Origin: an uncultured Ezakiella sp.
GTDB taxonomy: Bacteria; Bacillota; Clostridia; Tissierellales; Peptoniphilaceae
Length of the DNA: 33,484 nucleotides
Assembly (NCBI GenBank): GCA_947293975.1
Contig: CAMYPV010000007.1
Location: forward strand, 1-33,484
Direction: 5' to 3'
Shown one piece after another: positions 8,290 to 15,676 of this stretch; the first letter of the stretch is position 1; each line of letters opens with the position of its first letter. Both the position numbers and the translations under genes were made by a program. The notes below the pieces were generated by a model. It saw only the letters and a program-made list of their open reading frames with translations. It made no database searches and was not told the origin of the DNA.

Positions 8290-8935
8290 AAACAAAGAAA
8301 AAGTTGATCAATATCTAAAAATGATTCAAGAAAAAAACAAGGTTATGAATTTAACTGCAGTTGATGATTATGATGAAATGTGGGACAAGCATGTAATTGA
8401 TTCGGCAACAGTAATGCCATTAATTGAAAAATATAATGTCAAAAAAATTATTGACGTTGGAACTGGTGCTGGTTTTCCGGGAGTAATTATAAAATTGCAA
8501 GATGACAGCCTTGATGTTGTGTTGATGGATAGCCTTAAAAAAAGAATGAATTTTTTGGATGAAGTTATAGGAGAGTTAAATTTAAAAAACATTAAAACCA
8601 TTCACGCAAGAGCGGAAGATTTGGCAACAAAAGAACACAGAGAGATTTATGATGCATCAATCAGCCGTGCAGTTGCAAGACTAGATACGCTTTTAGAATA
8701 TACTCTTCCATTTGTAAAGGTGGGCGGTTATTTCTTTGCAATGAAAGGGCCTTTGATTGATGAAGAAATTAAAGAAGCTGAGAATGCAATAAAAATTCTT
8801 GGTGGAAAAATTGAAGAGATTGTAAAATATGATTTTGATTTTGGTGAGAGAAATATTTTAGTTATTAAGAAAATAAAACCTACACCAAAAAAATATCCTC
8901 GCGGACAAAACAAACCAAAATTAAAACCTCTATAG
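8273..8935 (+). CDS. rsmG: 16S rRNA (guanine(527)-N7)-methyltransferase RsmG
   Basis: It methylates G527 of 16S rRNA using S-adenosylmethionine. The SAM-binding glycine-rich loop is IIDVGTGAGFPGV (residues 59-71), preceded by the family marker KVMNLTAV and the DSAT element. ISRAVARLDTLLEY and the lysine-rich C-terminus agree. The frame is open upstream to TTG 8258, but ATG 8273 has AAGGCGGAAG just before it and gives a 220-residue protein close to family length. It lies inside the end of mnmG, so the two are translationally coupled. Confidence 0.96.
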   Translation: MNIEIKNKEKVDQYLKMIQEKNKVMNLTAVDDYDEMWDKHVIDSATVMPLIEKYNVKKIIDVGTGAGFPGVIIKLQDDSLDVVLMDSLKKRMNFLDEVIGELNLKNIKTIHARAEDLATKEHREIYDASISRAVARLDTLLEYTLPFVKVGGYFFAMKGPLIDEEIKEAENAIKILGGKIEEIVKYDFDFGERNILVIKKIKPTPKKYPRGQNKPKLKPL

Positions 8936-8960
8936 CAAGTTCTAATGAGCTTGCTTTTTT
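8934..8960 (+). terminator. Intrinsic terminator after rsmG
   Basis: AGCAAG (8934-8939) pairs with CTTGCT (8950-8955). T 8955-8960 follows. It closes the mnmE-mnmG-rsmG unit. Confidence 0.8.
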
Positions 8961-9057
8961 ATTGTGAAAAACTTTTATAAATGTGGTATACTTATATGAA
9001 TAGATTTTTATATAAAACTTGTACACTCATTGTAGAATGACTTATTATATAATTATA

Positions 9058-9086
9058 TTGTAATTTTACTGTTATTATGGTAAAAT
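9058..9086 (+). promoter_or_regulatory. Probable murA-mreB promoter
   Basis: TTGTAA (9058-9063), a 17-nt spacer and TAAAAT (9081-9086) stand 24 nt before the chosen murA start. A second TATACT/TTGTGA pair near 8963-8993 has a 19-nt spacer and is weaker. Confidence 0.6.
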
Positions 9087-9110
9087 TAAACACATAGAAA
9101 GGTGAAGATT

Positions 9111-10364
9111 TTGGAGAGATTTATTGTAAGAGGAACGGGCGCTTTAAGTGGCCAAGTTAGAGTAAGCGGCGCAAAAAATGCGGCACTACCCATAATGTGT
9201 GCTACGATTTTATGTGACGGAGAAGTTATTTTAGAAGATTTGCCCAATTTGAAAGATGTTGAAATTTTATGCGAGGTTTTAACTGGGCTTGGAATTAAAA
9301 TAGAAAAGCTAGAAGAACATGTGTATAAATTTGATGCACGAAACATTACAAATACAACCACAGGCCCTGAGTTGATGAGCAAGATGAGGGCTAGTTTTTG
9401 TGTTATGGGACCACTACTTACAAGAATGGGTCACACAGCAAACGCTCTTCCTGGCGGATGCGCAATTGGCACAAGGCCTATTGATCTTCATTTAAAAGGA
9501 TTTAAAGCTCTTGGTGCAGATGTTACCACTGAGCATGGAATGGTAACGGCAGAGGCTGAAAAGCTAAAGGGTACAGAGATTTATTTGGACTTTCCAAGCG
9601 TTGGCGCCACCCAGAATATTATTATGGCAGCAGTTTTAGCAGAGGGTGAAACTATTTTAGATAACGCAGCTTGCGAACCTGAAATTGTAGATTTGGCAAA
9701 CTTTTTAAATAAAATGGGTGCAGAAGTTAGAGGCGCAGGTACTTCAATTATAAAGGTAAAGGGTGTAAAGAGCTTGCACGGCTGCAGACATCAAATCATT
9801 CCAGATAGAATTGAGGCAGGTACATTTATGATTGCGGCTGCAGCAGCTGGTGGAAATATAATCGTTGAGAATGTTATAACCAGTCATATGCGTCCAGTAA
9901 TTGCAAAACTAAGGGAAGCAGGAGTTGAAATTCATGAAAATGGCGATACCATAAATGTAATTGCTGAGAACAAAATTTCAGCATTTGATATTAAAACATT
10001 GCCATATCCTGGAATGCCTACAGATATGCAAGCTCAGTTCATGGCACTTGCTACTATTTGCGAAGGCACAAGCGTAATTATAGAAACAGTTTTTGAAAAC
10101 AGATTTATGCACGTTGATGAATTAAATAGAATGGGTGCAAATATAAGAATTGATGGCAAGAATGCAATTGTTCAAGGTGTAAAGAAACTTCGACCATCAA
10201 AGGTAAAGGCCACTGATTTAAGATGTGGTGCAGCGCTTATTATTGCTGCGCTTACTATTGATGGCGAGACAGAAATTTCAGATATATATCATATTGATAG
10301 AGGATATGAGAATTTAGTTGAAAAATTCAGAGGATTAGGAGCAGATATAAGGAGAGAGGTATAA
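9111..10364 (+). CDS. murA: UDP-N-acetylglucosamine 1-carboxyvinyltransferase
   Basis: It transfers enolpyruvyl from PEP to UDP-GlcNAc, the first committed step of peptidoglycan synthesis. Family signatures include VSGAKNAALP near the N-terminus and the catalytic loop LPGGCAIGTRPID. Cys117 corresponds to E. coli Cys115, the fosfomycin target, so the enzyme should be of the sensitive Cys type. The C-terminal DRGYEN...LGADI is intact. I place the start at TTG 9111 (MERFIVRG), since AAAGGTG at 9098-9104 is well spaced for it. GTG 9102, three codons upstream, is possible but overlaps the ribosome-binding site. 417 residues is typical. mreB begins 1 nt after the stop. Confidence 0.95.
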   Translation: MERFIVRGTGALSGQVRVSGAKNAALPIMCATILCDGEVILEDLPNLKDVEILCEVLTGLGIKIEKLEEHVYKFDARNITNTTTGPELMSKMRASFCVMGPLLTRMGHTANALPGGCAIGTRPIDLHLKGFKALGADVTTEHGMVTAEAEKLKGTEIYLDFPSVGATQNIIMAAVLAEGETILDNAACEPEIVDLANFLNKMGAEVRGAGTSIIKVKGVKSLHGCRHQIIPDRIEAGTFMIAAAAAGGNIIVENVITSHMRPVIAKLREAGVEIHENGDTINVIAENKISAFDIKTLPYPGMPTDMQAQFMALATICEGTSVIIETVFENRFMHVDELNRMGANIRIDGKNAIVQGVKKLRPSKVKATDLRCGAALIIAALTIDGETEISDIYHIDRGYENLVEKFRGLGADIRREV

Positions 10365-10365
10365 T

Positions 10366-11400
10366 ATGGCATTTATGCTTAGAAATGATGTTGGTATAGA
10401 TTTGGGCACTGCAAGTGTACTTGTCTATGTAAAAGGAAAAGGCATTGTTTTGCAAGAACCATCGGTTGTTGCAATTGATCAATATACGAATAAATTTTTG
10501 GCAGTTGGTGAAGAAGCAAGAAAAATGCTTGGCAGAACACCGGGCAATATAGTTGCTATTCGTCCACTTAAAGAAGGCGTTATTTCTGACTATAATGTAA
10601 CTGAAAGAATGCTTAAATATTTTATCGGAAAGTCTCTTGGCAGAACACTTTTAAAACCAAGACTAATTGTATGTGTTCCTTCAGGTTGTACAGAAGTTGA
10701 AAAAAGAGCAGTAATTGAAGCTGCAAATGAAGCTGGTGCGGTAAAAACATATTTGATTGAAGAACCAGTTGCAGCTGCAATCGGAGCAGGCCTAGATATT
10801 ACAGCACCAACTGGAAATATGGTTGTTGATATTGGTGGCGGCACAACAGACGTTGCAGTAATCAGTTTAGGCGGAATTGTTGTATCAAGAAGTATTAAAG
10901 TTGCTGGAGATAATTTTGACGAGGCAATTACAAAATATGTTAAGAAAAAACATAATATGATGATTGGTGAGAGAACAGCCGAAGAATTAAAAGTAAATAT
11001 TGGCTGTGCATATCCTTTGGAAGAGGAAGAGTTCTTAGAAATCAAGGGTAGAAATATGGTTTCAGGTTTACCTATGAATGTTGTGGTAAGTTCAAATGAT
11101 ATGCTTGACGCATTAAGAGAACCTGTGCAAGAAATTTTAGAAGCAGTTCATTATGTACTTGAAAGAACTCCGCCAGAATTAGCAGCAGATATTTCTACGC
11201 AAGGTGTTATTATGACAGGTGGCGGTGCATTGTTGCGCGGACTACCAAATATAATCGAAGAAAGAACGGGTATTCAAACTCGCGTTGCAGATAAAGCAGT
11301 TGAATGCGTTGCGATTGGTACAGGCAAGAGCCTTGAATGGATGGAGATTCTTGATAAATCAAATGCAACACAATCACAAATTGGAAGATACAAAAAATAG
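10366..11400 (+). CDS. mreB: Rod shape-determining protein, MreB/Mbl family
   Basis: This actin-like ATPase forms membrane-bound filaments that guide lateral wall synthesis. The phosphate-1 loop (GIDLGTASVLVY) lies near residue 11. The IEEPVAAAIGAG stretch, phosphate-2 DIGGGTTDVAVIS and the adenosine motif TGGGALLRGLP are all present over 344 residues. By position after murA it corresponds to Mbl of Bacillus subtilis (murAA-spoIID-spoIIQ-spoIIID-mbl), but the sporulation genes are missing. ATG 10366 follows GGAGAGAGG; ATG 10375 is an alternative. The choice between the names mreB and mbl is not decidable here. Confidence 0.94.
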   Translation: MAFMLRNDVGIDLGTASVLVYVKGKGIVLQEPSVVAIDQYTNKFLAVGEEARKMLGRTPGNIVAIRPLKEGVISDYNVTERMLKYFIGKSLGRTLLKPRLIVCVPSGCTEVEKRAVIEAANEAGAVKTYLIEEPVAAAIGAGLDITAPTGNMVVDIGGGTTDVAVISLGGIVVSRSIKVAGDNFDEAITKYVKKKHNMMIGERTAEELKVNIGCAYPLEEEEFLEIKGRNMVSGLPMNVVVSSNDMLDALREPVQEILEAVHYVLERTPPELAADISTQGVIMTGGGALLRGLPNIIEERTGIQTRVADKAVECVAIGTGKSLEWMEILDKSNATQSQIGRYKK

Positions 11401-11420
11401 CCCACGAGAGGCTATTTTTT
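11392..11420. terminator. Bidirectional terminator between mreB and lrgB
   Basis: An A-tract plus TAGCC (11392-11402) pairs with GGCTA plus T-tract (11410-11420). It can stop mreB transcripts and the convergent lrgAB transcripts. Confidence 0.85.
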
Positions 11421-11429
11421 ATTACATAT

Positions 11430-12086
11430 TTATAAGAACATTCCGACAATAACCGTAATAATTCCACTTAATACCATACCCAAGCTTGATGCAGCTGCTT
11501 CAGTTTCGCCAAATTCAACTGCTTTTGCTGTGCCTATTGCGTGGCTAGCGCATCCAAGCGAAAGACCTATTGCAATTGGGTTTTTGATATTAAAAATTTT
11601 AAAAAGTGATTTACATATAATACTTCCAAAAATTCCTGTCATTATAATTGCAAACACAGTAATTGAAGGAATACCGCCTATGCTTTCACTGATACCAATA
11701 CCGATTGCAGTTGTAATACTTTTTGGCAACAGGCTCTTATAATGTGCTTCTTCAAGAGTAAATATTACTTTAATAAGCATAATTGTTAGAGCGCTCGTTA
11801 ATACACCAATAACAAGACCCTGCATCAGTGCGTGTAGATGAGCTTTTAATCTTGATAGCTCACGTTTTAATGGGATAGCAAGCGCTATTGTAGCTGGTGT
11901 TAAGAAAATATTTATTACATCAGCTCCTTCTTTATAAGTTTCATATTCGATTTTTGATATTTTTAAAAATGCAACTATAAAAATAATGCTCAATAGTAAT
12001 GGATTTAAAAAATCCCATTTAAGTTTAGATTTTACATAGCTAAAAAATAAAAATGTAGCAAGCGTTAATACAATTCCAAAAGTCAT
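11430..12086 (-). CDS. lrgB: LrgB family membrane protein
   Basis: This 218-residue polytopic membrane protein has about six or seven hydrophobic segments. It carries the LrgB hallmark block near the C-terminus (SLGCASHAIGTAKA, then EFGETEAAASSLGM). LrgAB/CidAB were described as holin/antiholin-like; in Bacillus subtilis the homologues PftAB transport pyruvate, and S. mutans LrgAB behaves similarly. ATG overlaps the lrgA stop by 4 nt (ATGA), so the two are co-translated. It is convergent with mreB across a bidirectional terminator. Confidence 0.93.
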   Translation of the reverse strand: MTFGIVLTLATFLFFSYVKSKLKWDFLNPLLLSIIFIVAFLKISKIEYETYKEGADVINIFLTPATIALAIPLKRELSRLKAHLHALMQGLVIGVLTSALTIMLIKVIFTLEEAHYKSLLPKSITTAIGIGISESIGGIPSITVFAIIMTGIFGSIICKSLFKIFNIKNPIAIGLSLGCASHAIGTAKAVEFGETEAAASSLGMVLSGIITVIVGMFL

Positions 12087-12430
12087 TTCCTATCCCCCAT
12101 AGATAGCTCTGTAATTTTTCCTACGGCGACCATTACAATTGCGGTTGATATTGTAACTGCACATAGTAATGGAAGTGCTATTGCTTGTAATTCTGGCAAA
12201 AATTTAATTAAACTCACGCCAGCTGGTACAAATAATATTGGCATAATTTTTATTAAGTATTCGCCGACAGTATCGACTTGCTCTAACTTAAGTATTTTTG
12301 TTTGTAGCAATGTAAATAGAATAATTATTCCAATAATAGACGCCGGTACTTTTATTGGCAGAATTTTTGAAATTAATTCTGATATGAATGTTATTGCAAA
12401 ATATATTGCGATTTCTTTTAGTATTTTCAT
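12083..12430 (-). CDS. lrgA: LrgA/CidA family membrane protein
   Basis: This 115-residue protein has four hydrophobic helices. The family motif is P-A-S-I-I-G-I-I-I-L-F, followed by FVPAGVSLI near residue 75. It is the holin-like partner of LrgB, and the pair forms the membrane complex. GAGGAGG lies immediately upstream of ATG 12430. A TATAAT lies about 35 nt upstream without a clear -35, so transcription may also come from ogt, 41 nt upstream on the same strand. No lytSR regulator is in the window. Confidence 0.92.
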   Translation of the reverse strand: MKILKEIAIYFAITFISELISKILPIKVPASIIGIIILFTLLQTKILKLEQVDTVGEYLIKIMPILFVPAGVSLIKFLPELQAIALPLLCAVTISTAIVMVAVGKITELSMGDRK

Positions 12431-12471
12431 AATGACCTCCTCGTGATATTATAATATAATTTTTAAAAAAA

Positions 12472-12933
12472 TCATAGTCCAAATTTTCGAGAATTGTATT
12501 TTTCCAAATTAATTAAAAAATTTTTTAACTCTTCTCCATACAAATATGCTCCAGGATTATTTTTTCCAACTACTCTATGGCAAGGAATTATAAATGGTAG
12601 GGGATTAGTTCTCATTGCATTTCCAACAGCGCGTGATGCATTTGGATTATTAATTCTTATAGCAAGATCCTTGTAAGTCACAGTCTGTCCATAAGGAACT
12701 TTTAACAATTCTCTATAAACTTTCTCTTTAAAAGGTGTGGTTGTTATTTTAATTGGCATATTGACTAAAATATTGTCGCCATTAAAATAATTTATAAATT
12801 TATCTTTGATTTCGTTTTGTTTAGAGTCAAGTTTTTCGCTTGGAATTTCATCAGTTATTGCTACTTTTACTATATTTAGATTTTCTAAAGTGATTTTTAA
12901 ATTTCCAATTATAGTTTTTATTACAAAATTCAT
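12472..12933 (-). CDS. ogt: Methylated-DNA-[protein]-cysteine S-methyltransferase
   Basis: A suicide repair protein that transfers alkyl groups from O6-alkylguanine in DNA to its own Cys118, in the motif IPCHRVVG. The N-terminal RNase-H-like part is degenerate. The C-terminal domain has the helix-turn-helix VTYKDLA...ASRAVGNAMRTNP with the arginine finger region. At 153 residues it is a normal size for Ogt. GTG 12945 is in frame, but it lies inside the ribosome-binding site AGAGGTG, so ATG 12933 is preferred. It is divergent from tpl. Confidence 0.94.
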   Translation of the reverse strand: MNFVIKTIIGNLKITLENLNIVKVAITDEIPSEKLDSKQNEIKDKFINYFNGDNILVNMPIKITTTPFKEKVYRELLKVPYGQTVTYKDLAIRINNPNASRAVGNAMRTNPLPFIIPCHRVVGKNNPGAYLYGEELKNFLINLEKYNSRKFGL

Positions 12934-12954
12934 AAGAATAAGCACCTCTATTTT

Positions 12955-12983
12955 ATTATATCAATTTTTTTTACACCATACAA
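12955..12983 (-). promoter_or_regulatory. ogt promoter
   Basis: On the minus strand TTGTAT (12983-12978), a 17-nt spacer and TATAAT (12960-12955). The expected transcript would have a leader of only about 15 nt. Confidence 0.65.
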
Positions 12984-12994
12984 CTTATAATTGA

Positions 12995-13020
12995 TAGCAC
13001 TGATAGTTGATAAAGTGCTA
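12995..13020. promoter_or_regulatory. CIRCE-like inverted repeat between divergent ogt and tpl promoters
   Basis: TAGCACT (12995-13001) and AGTGCTA (13014-13020) are perfect inverted repeats with 12 nt between them. The HrcA operator CIRCE is TTAGCACTC-N9-GAGTGCTAA, that is, 11 nt between the same heptamers, so this resembles CIRCE with one extra base and changed outer bases. A second inverted pair, ATAGTT (13003-13008) / AACTAT (13020-13025), interlocks with it. It lies 12 bp from the ogt -35 and 38 bp from the tpl -35. An operator role is inferred. Confidence 0.5.
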
Positions 13021-13058
13021 ACTATTTTTGAGAAAACTTATATTTTTCACAAAAACTA

Positions 13059-13087
13059 TTGACATGATTAGACTGTTTTAATATAAT
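13059..13087 (+). promoter_or_regulatory. Consensus promoter of tpl
   Basis: TTGACA (13059-13064), 17 nt, TATAAT (13082-13087): a perfect sigma-A consensus. The gene is likely strongly expressed unless repressed. Confidence 0.9.
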
Positions 13088-13147
13088 AAAGTTGTGATGA
13101 GAACATCAATGAAAATTATTCATCATTAAAAACAAAAGGAGGATATT

Positions 13148-14539
13148 ATGAGCTATTTAGATTTAAGCAAATACCCAGCAGAACCATTTAAAATTAAATC
13201 GGTTGAACCGGTTAAGATGATTTCAAAGGAAGAAAGAATCAAAGCAATCAAAGAAGCAGGATACAATACATTTAACTTGAAGAGTGAAGATGTTTACATT
13301 GACTTATTAACTGACTCAGGAACAAATGCCATGAGTGACAAACAATGGGCAGGTATGATGATTGGTGACGAAGCATACGCAGGCAGCAAAAACTGGTTGT
13401 ATCTAGAAGAAACAGTTAAAGAAATTTTTGGTGTAAAACACGTTGTACCTACTCACCAAGGTCGTGGTGCTGAAAATCTTTTGAGTCACATTGCAATTAA
13501 GCCTGGTCAATATGTTGCTGGTAATATGTATTTTACAACAACAAGATTCCACCAAGAAGCTAATGGAGGAATTTTTGTAGATATTATTAAAGATGTTGCT
13601 CATGATGCTGCAACTGATGTGCCATTTAAAGGTGATATTGATCTTAATAAATTACAAAAATTAATTGACGACAAGGGTGCAGAAAACATTGCTTATGTAT
13701 GTTTGGCTGTTACAGTTAACCTTGCAGGAGGTCAACCTGTATCAATGAAGAATATGAGAGAAGTTCACGAAATTTGCTCAAAATATGGCATCAAAGTTTT
13801 CTTTGACGCAACAAGATGTGTAGAAAACGCATACTTCATCAAAGAACAAGAAGAAGGATATCAAGATAAAACAATTAAGGAAATTGTACACGAAATGTTC
13901 TCATATTCTGATGGTGCAACAATGAGTGGTAAGAAAGACGGTATCGTAAATATTGGTGGATTTTTAGCAATAAACGATGACGAGCTTTTTGGAAAAGCAA
14001 AAGAAATTGTTGTTGTATACGAAGGTATGCCATCATACGGTGGTATGGCTGGACGTGACATGCAAGCATTTGCAATTGGATTACGTGAATCATTACAATT
14101 TGAATATATCGAACACAGAGTTAAACAAGTTAGATATTTAGGAGACAGACTAAAAGAAGCAGGAGTACCAATTGTAGAACCGGTTGGTGGTCACGCAGTA
14201 TTCCTAGATGCAAGACGTTTCTGCCCACATTTAACACAAGATCAATTCCCAGCTCAATCACTTGCAGCAAGTATTTACGTTGAAGGTGGCGTTCGTTCGA
14301 TGGAAAGAGGTATTGTATCAGCAGGTCGTGATAAACAAACAGGTGAAAACCATAAACCAAAACTAGAAACCGTTAGATTAACAATTCCAAGACGTGTTTA
14401 CACATACGCACACATGGACGTTGTTGCAGATACAGTAATTCATCTATTCAAACACAAAGAAGACATTAAGCCATTAAAATTTGTGTATGAACCAGCACAA
14501 TTAAGATTTTTCACTGCAAAATTTGACATAGCTGATTAA
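13148..14539 (+). CDS. tpl: Tyrosine phenol-lyase
   Basis: This PLP enzyme splits L-tyrosine into phenol, pyruvate and ammonia. The sequence is very close throughout to the Citrobacter freundii enzyme, with an offset of +6: YPAEPF-x-IKSVE, DSGTNAMSDKQWAGMM, THQGRGAENLL, FYDATRC-like FFDATRCVENAYF. PLP lysine is Lys263 (SGKKD). Tyrosine-specific residues are kept: Thr130 in YFTTTR (tryptophanase has Asp) and Arg387 in VRSMERG (tryptophanase has Ile). The LRFFTAKF end matches as well. It is therefore tyrosine phenol-lyase and not tryptophanase. It has 463 residues and AGGAGG before the ATG. It is monocistronic, and its codons are richer in C-ending forms than neighbouring genes, as in highly expressed genes. 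Confidence 0.95.
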   Translation: MSYLDLSKYPAEPFKIKSVEPVKMISKEERIKAIKEAGYNTFNLKSEDVYIDLLTDSGTNAMSDKQWAGMMIGDEAYAGSKNWLYLEETVKEIFGVKHVVPTHQGRGAENLLSHIAIKPGQYVAGNMYFTTTRFHQEANGGIFVDIIKDVAHDAATDVPFKGDIDLNKLQKLIDDKGAENIAYVCLAVTVNLAGGQPVSMKNMREVHEICSKYGIKVFFDATRCVENAYFIKEQEEGYQDKTIKEIVHEMFSYSDGATMSGKKDGIVNIGGFLAINDDELFGKAKEIVVVYEGMPSYGGMAGRDMQAFAIGLRESLQFEYIEHRVKQVRYLGDRLKEAGVPIVEPVGGHAVFLDARRFCPHLTQDQFPAQSLAASIYVEGGVRSMERGIVSAGRDKQTGENHKPKLETVRLTIPRRVYTYAHMDVVADTVIHLFKHKEDIKPLKFVYEPAQLRFFTAKFDIAD

Positions 14540-14573
14540 TAAATACACAGAGATTTTATTATAAGAAATTTTA

Positions 14574-14607
14574 AGGGAGATTATTTAAAATAGTCTCTCT
14601 TTTTTTG
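14574..14607 (+). terminator. Intrinsic terminator after tpl
   Basis: A 10-bp stem with two G-U pairs (14574-14583 with 14591-14600) has loop TTTAAAA and T 14600-14606. Confidence 0.85.
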
Positions 14608-14635
14608 AAAAATCTTAAAAACTTTTCAAAAATGC

Positions 14636-14664
14636 TTGACAGTAAAAAATTAATGATGTATAAT
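14636..14664 (+). promoter_or_regulatory. Consensus promoter of the pyr operon
   Basis: TTGACA (14636-14641), 17 nt, TATAAT (14659-14664): a perfect consensus. The transcript should begin near 14671, just ahead of the leader attenuator. Confidence 0.9.
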
Positions 14665-14670
14665 TATTTA

Positions 14671-14723
14671 GATAAAAATCCACCGAGGGTGGTACGAGCC
14701 ATCCCTTGCGGATGGCTTTTTTT
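14671..14723 (+). promoter_or_regulatory. Compact pyr leader attenuator
   Basis: Three mutually exclusive helices fit in about 45 nt. Helix 1 is CCACC (14680-14684) with GGTGG (14688-14692). Helix 2 is GGGTGG (14687-14692) with CCATCC (14699-14704). Helix 3, the terminator, is AGCCATCC (14697-14704) with GGATGGCT (14710-14717) followed by seven T. Helix 2 would prevent both others, so it can act as an antiterminator with helix 1 as anti-antiterminator, the logic of PyrR control. The run AATCCACCGAGGGT (14677-14690) agrees at 12 of 14 places with the PyrR-site consensus ARUCCNGNGAGGYU as I remember it. No pyrR is in the window. The ligand is inferred. Confidence 0.65.
14697..14723 (+). terminator. 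Leader terminator upstream of pyrB
   Basis: An 8-bp GC-rich stem (14697-14704 / 14710-14717) with loop CTTGC is followed by T 14717-14723. It lies 26 nt before the pyrB ATG. Confidence 0.88.
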
Positions 14724-14749
14724 AGAAGTGATAAAATATGGAGGATAAT

Positions 14750-15676
14750 ATGCTTAAAGGAAGAAATTTCATCGATCCGACAGATTTTTCTGTCGAAGAG
14801 CTTGACGAGGTTATGAGTCTTGCTAAAAAAATTAAAGAAAAACCTGAATTATTTACCGACGTTTGCAAAGGTAAATTACTTGCGACCCTATTTTATGAGC
14901 CCAGCACGAGAACACGATTTTCATTTGAAGCAGCCATGTTAAGACTTGGCGGTGAAGTTATTGGTTTCTCGGAGCCGGGCTCTAGTTCTGTTCAGAAGGG
15001 TGAAAGTTTGAGAGACACAATTAGAACAGTTGGTTGTTATTCTGACATTATTACAATGAGACATCCAAAGGAAGGCGCTCCAAACTATGCATCCGATTAT
15101 ACTTACGTGCCACTAATTAACGCAGGAGATGGTGGACATCAACACCCTACACAAACTCTTACAGACTTGTTTACAATCAACGAAAGCAAGACAAGATTAA
15201 GCGATATGACAATTGGTTTATGTGGAGACTTAAAGTTTGGTAGAACTGTTCACTCACTTATAAAAGCAATGAGTGTTCGTGATAATATTAAATTTGTTTT
15301 GATTGCTCCTGAAGAATTGAGAATTCCTATTTATATTAAAAATATATTGGATGCTAAAAACATCGAGTACAAAGAAGTTGAAAAACTTGAAGACGTTATC
15401 GGTGAACTTGACATTTTGTATATGACAAGAGTTCAAAAGGAAAGATTCTTCAATGAAGCTGATTATATTAGATTGAAAGACTCATATATTTTAGATGAAG
15501 ATAAATTAAAATCTGCTAAATCTGATCTTGCAATACTCCATCCACTTCCACGTGTAAATGAAATTGCAAATGAAGTTGACGATGATCCACGCGCGTGGTA
15601 TTTTAAGCAAGTTAAAAATGGTATGTTCGTAAGAATGGCTCTTATTATGAAATTGTTGGGGGTAGAAGAATGTTAA
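14750..15676 (+). CDS. pyrB: Aspartate carbamoyltransferase, catalytic subunit
   Basis: It condenses carbamoyl phosphate with aspartate to N-carbamoylaspartate, the committed step of UMP synthesis. The carbamoyl-phosphate loop is YEPSTRTRFSFE (STRTR at residues 52-56), followed by HPTQTLTDL and the aspartate-binding ILHPLPRVNEI. The length is 308 residues. ATG 14738 is in frame, but GGAGG 14740-14744 overlaps it and is well spaced for ATG 14750, which I chose. The gene heads a run of ten overlapping genes and overlaps pyrI by 7 nt, so catalytic and regulatory chains are co-translated. Confidence 0.97.
   Translation: MLKGRNFIDPTDFSVEELDEVMSLAKKIKEKPELFTDVCKGKLLATLFYEPSTRTRFSFEAAMLRLGGEVIGFSEPGSSSVQKGESLRDTIRTVGCYSDIITMRHPKEGAPNYASDYTYVPLINAGDGGHQHPTQTLTDLFTINESKTRLSDMTIGLCGDLKFGRTVHSLIKAMSVRDNIKFVLIAPEELRIPIYIKNILDAKNIEYKEVEKLEDVIGELDILYMTRVQKERFFNEADYIRLKDSYILDEDKLKSAKSDLAILHPLPRVNEIANEVDDDPRAWYFKQVKNGMFVRMALIMKLLGVEEC

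Noticed and set aside
10590..11045. Long minus-strand open frame opposite mreB
   Set aside because: It is an antisense shadow of a conserved coding region, without a ribosome-binding site or recognisable protein.
13148..14539. Annotation as tryptophanase (tnaA)
   Set aside because: Tyrosine-specific residues Thr130 and Arg387 are present, and the sequence follows Citrobacter tyrosine phenol-lyase along its whole length.
14671..14723. Full T-box riboswitch upstream of pyrB, because of AGGGTGGTAC
   Set aside because: The previous gene's terminator ends at 14607 and the promoter is at 14636-14664, so there is no space for stem I with a specifier loop. Only the antiterminator-like string is present.
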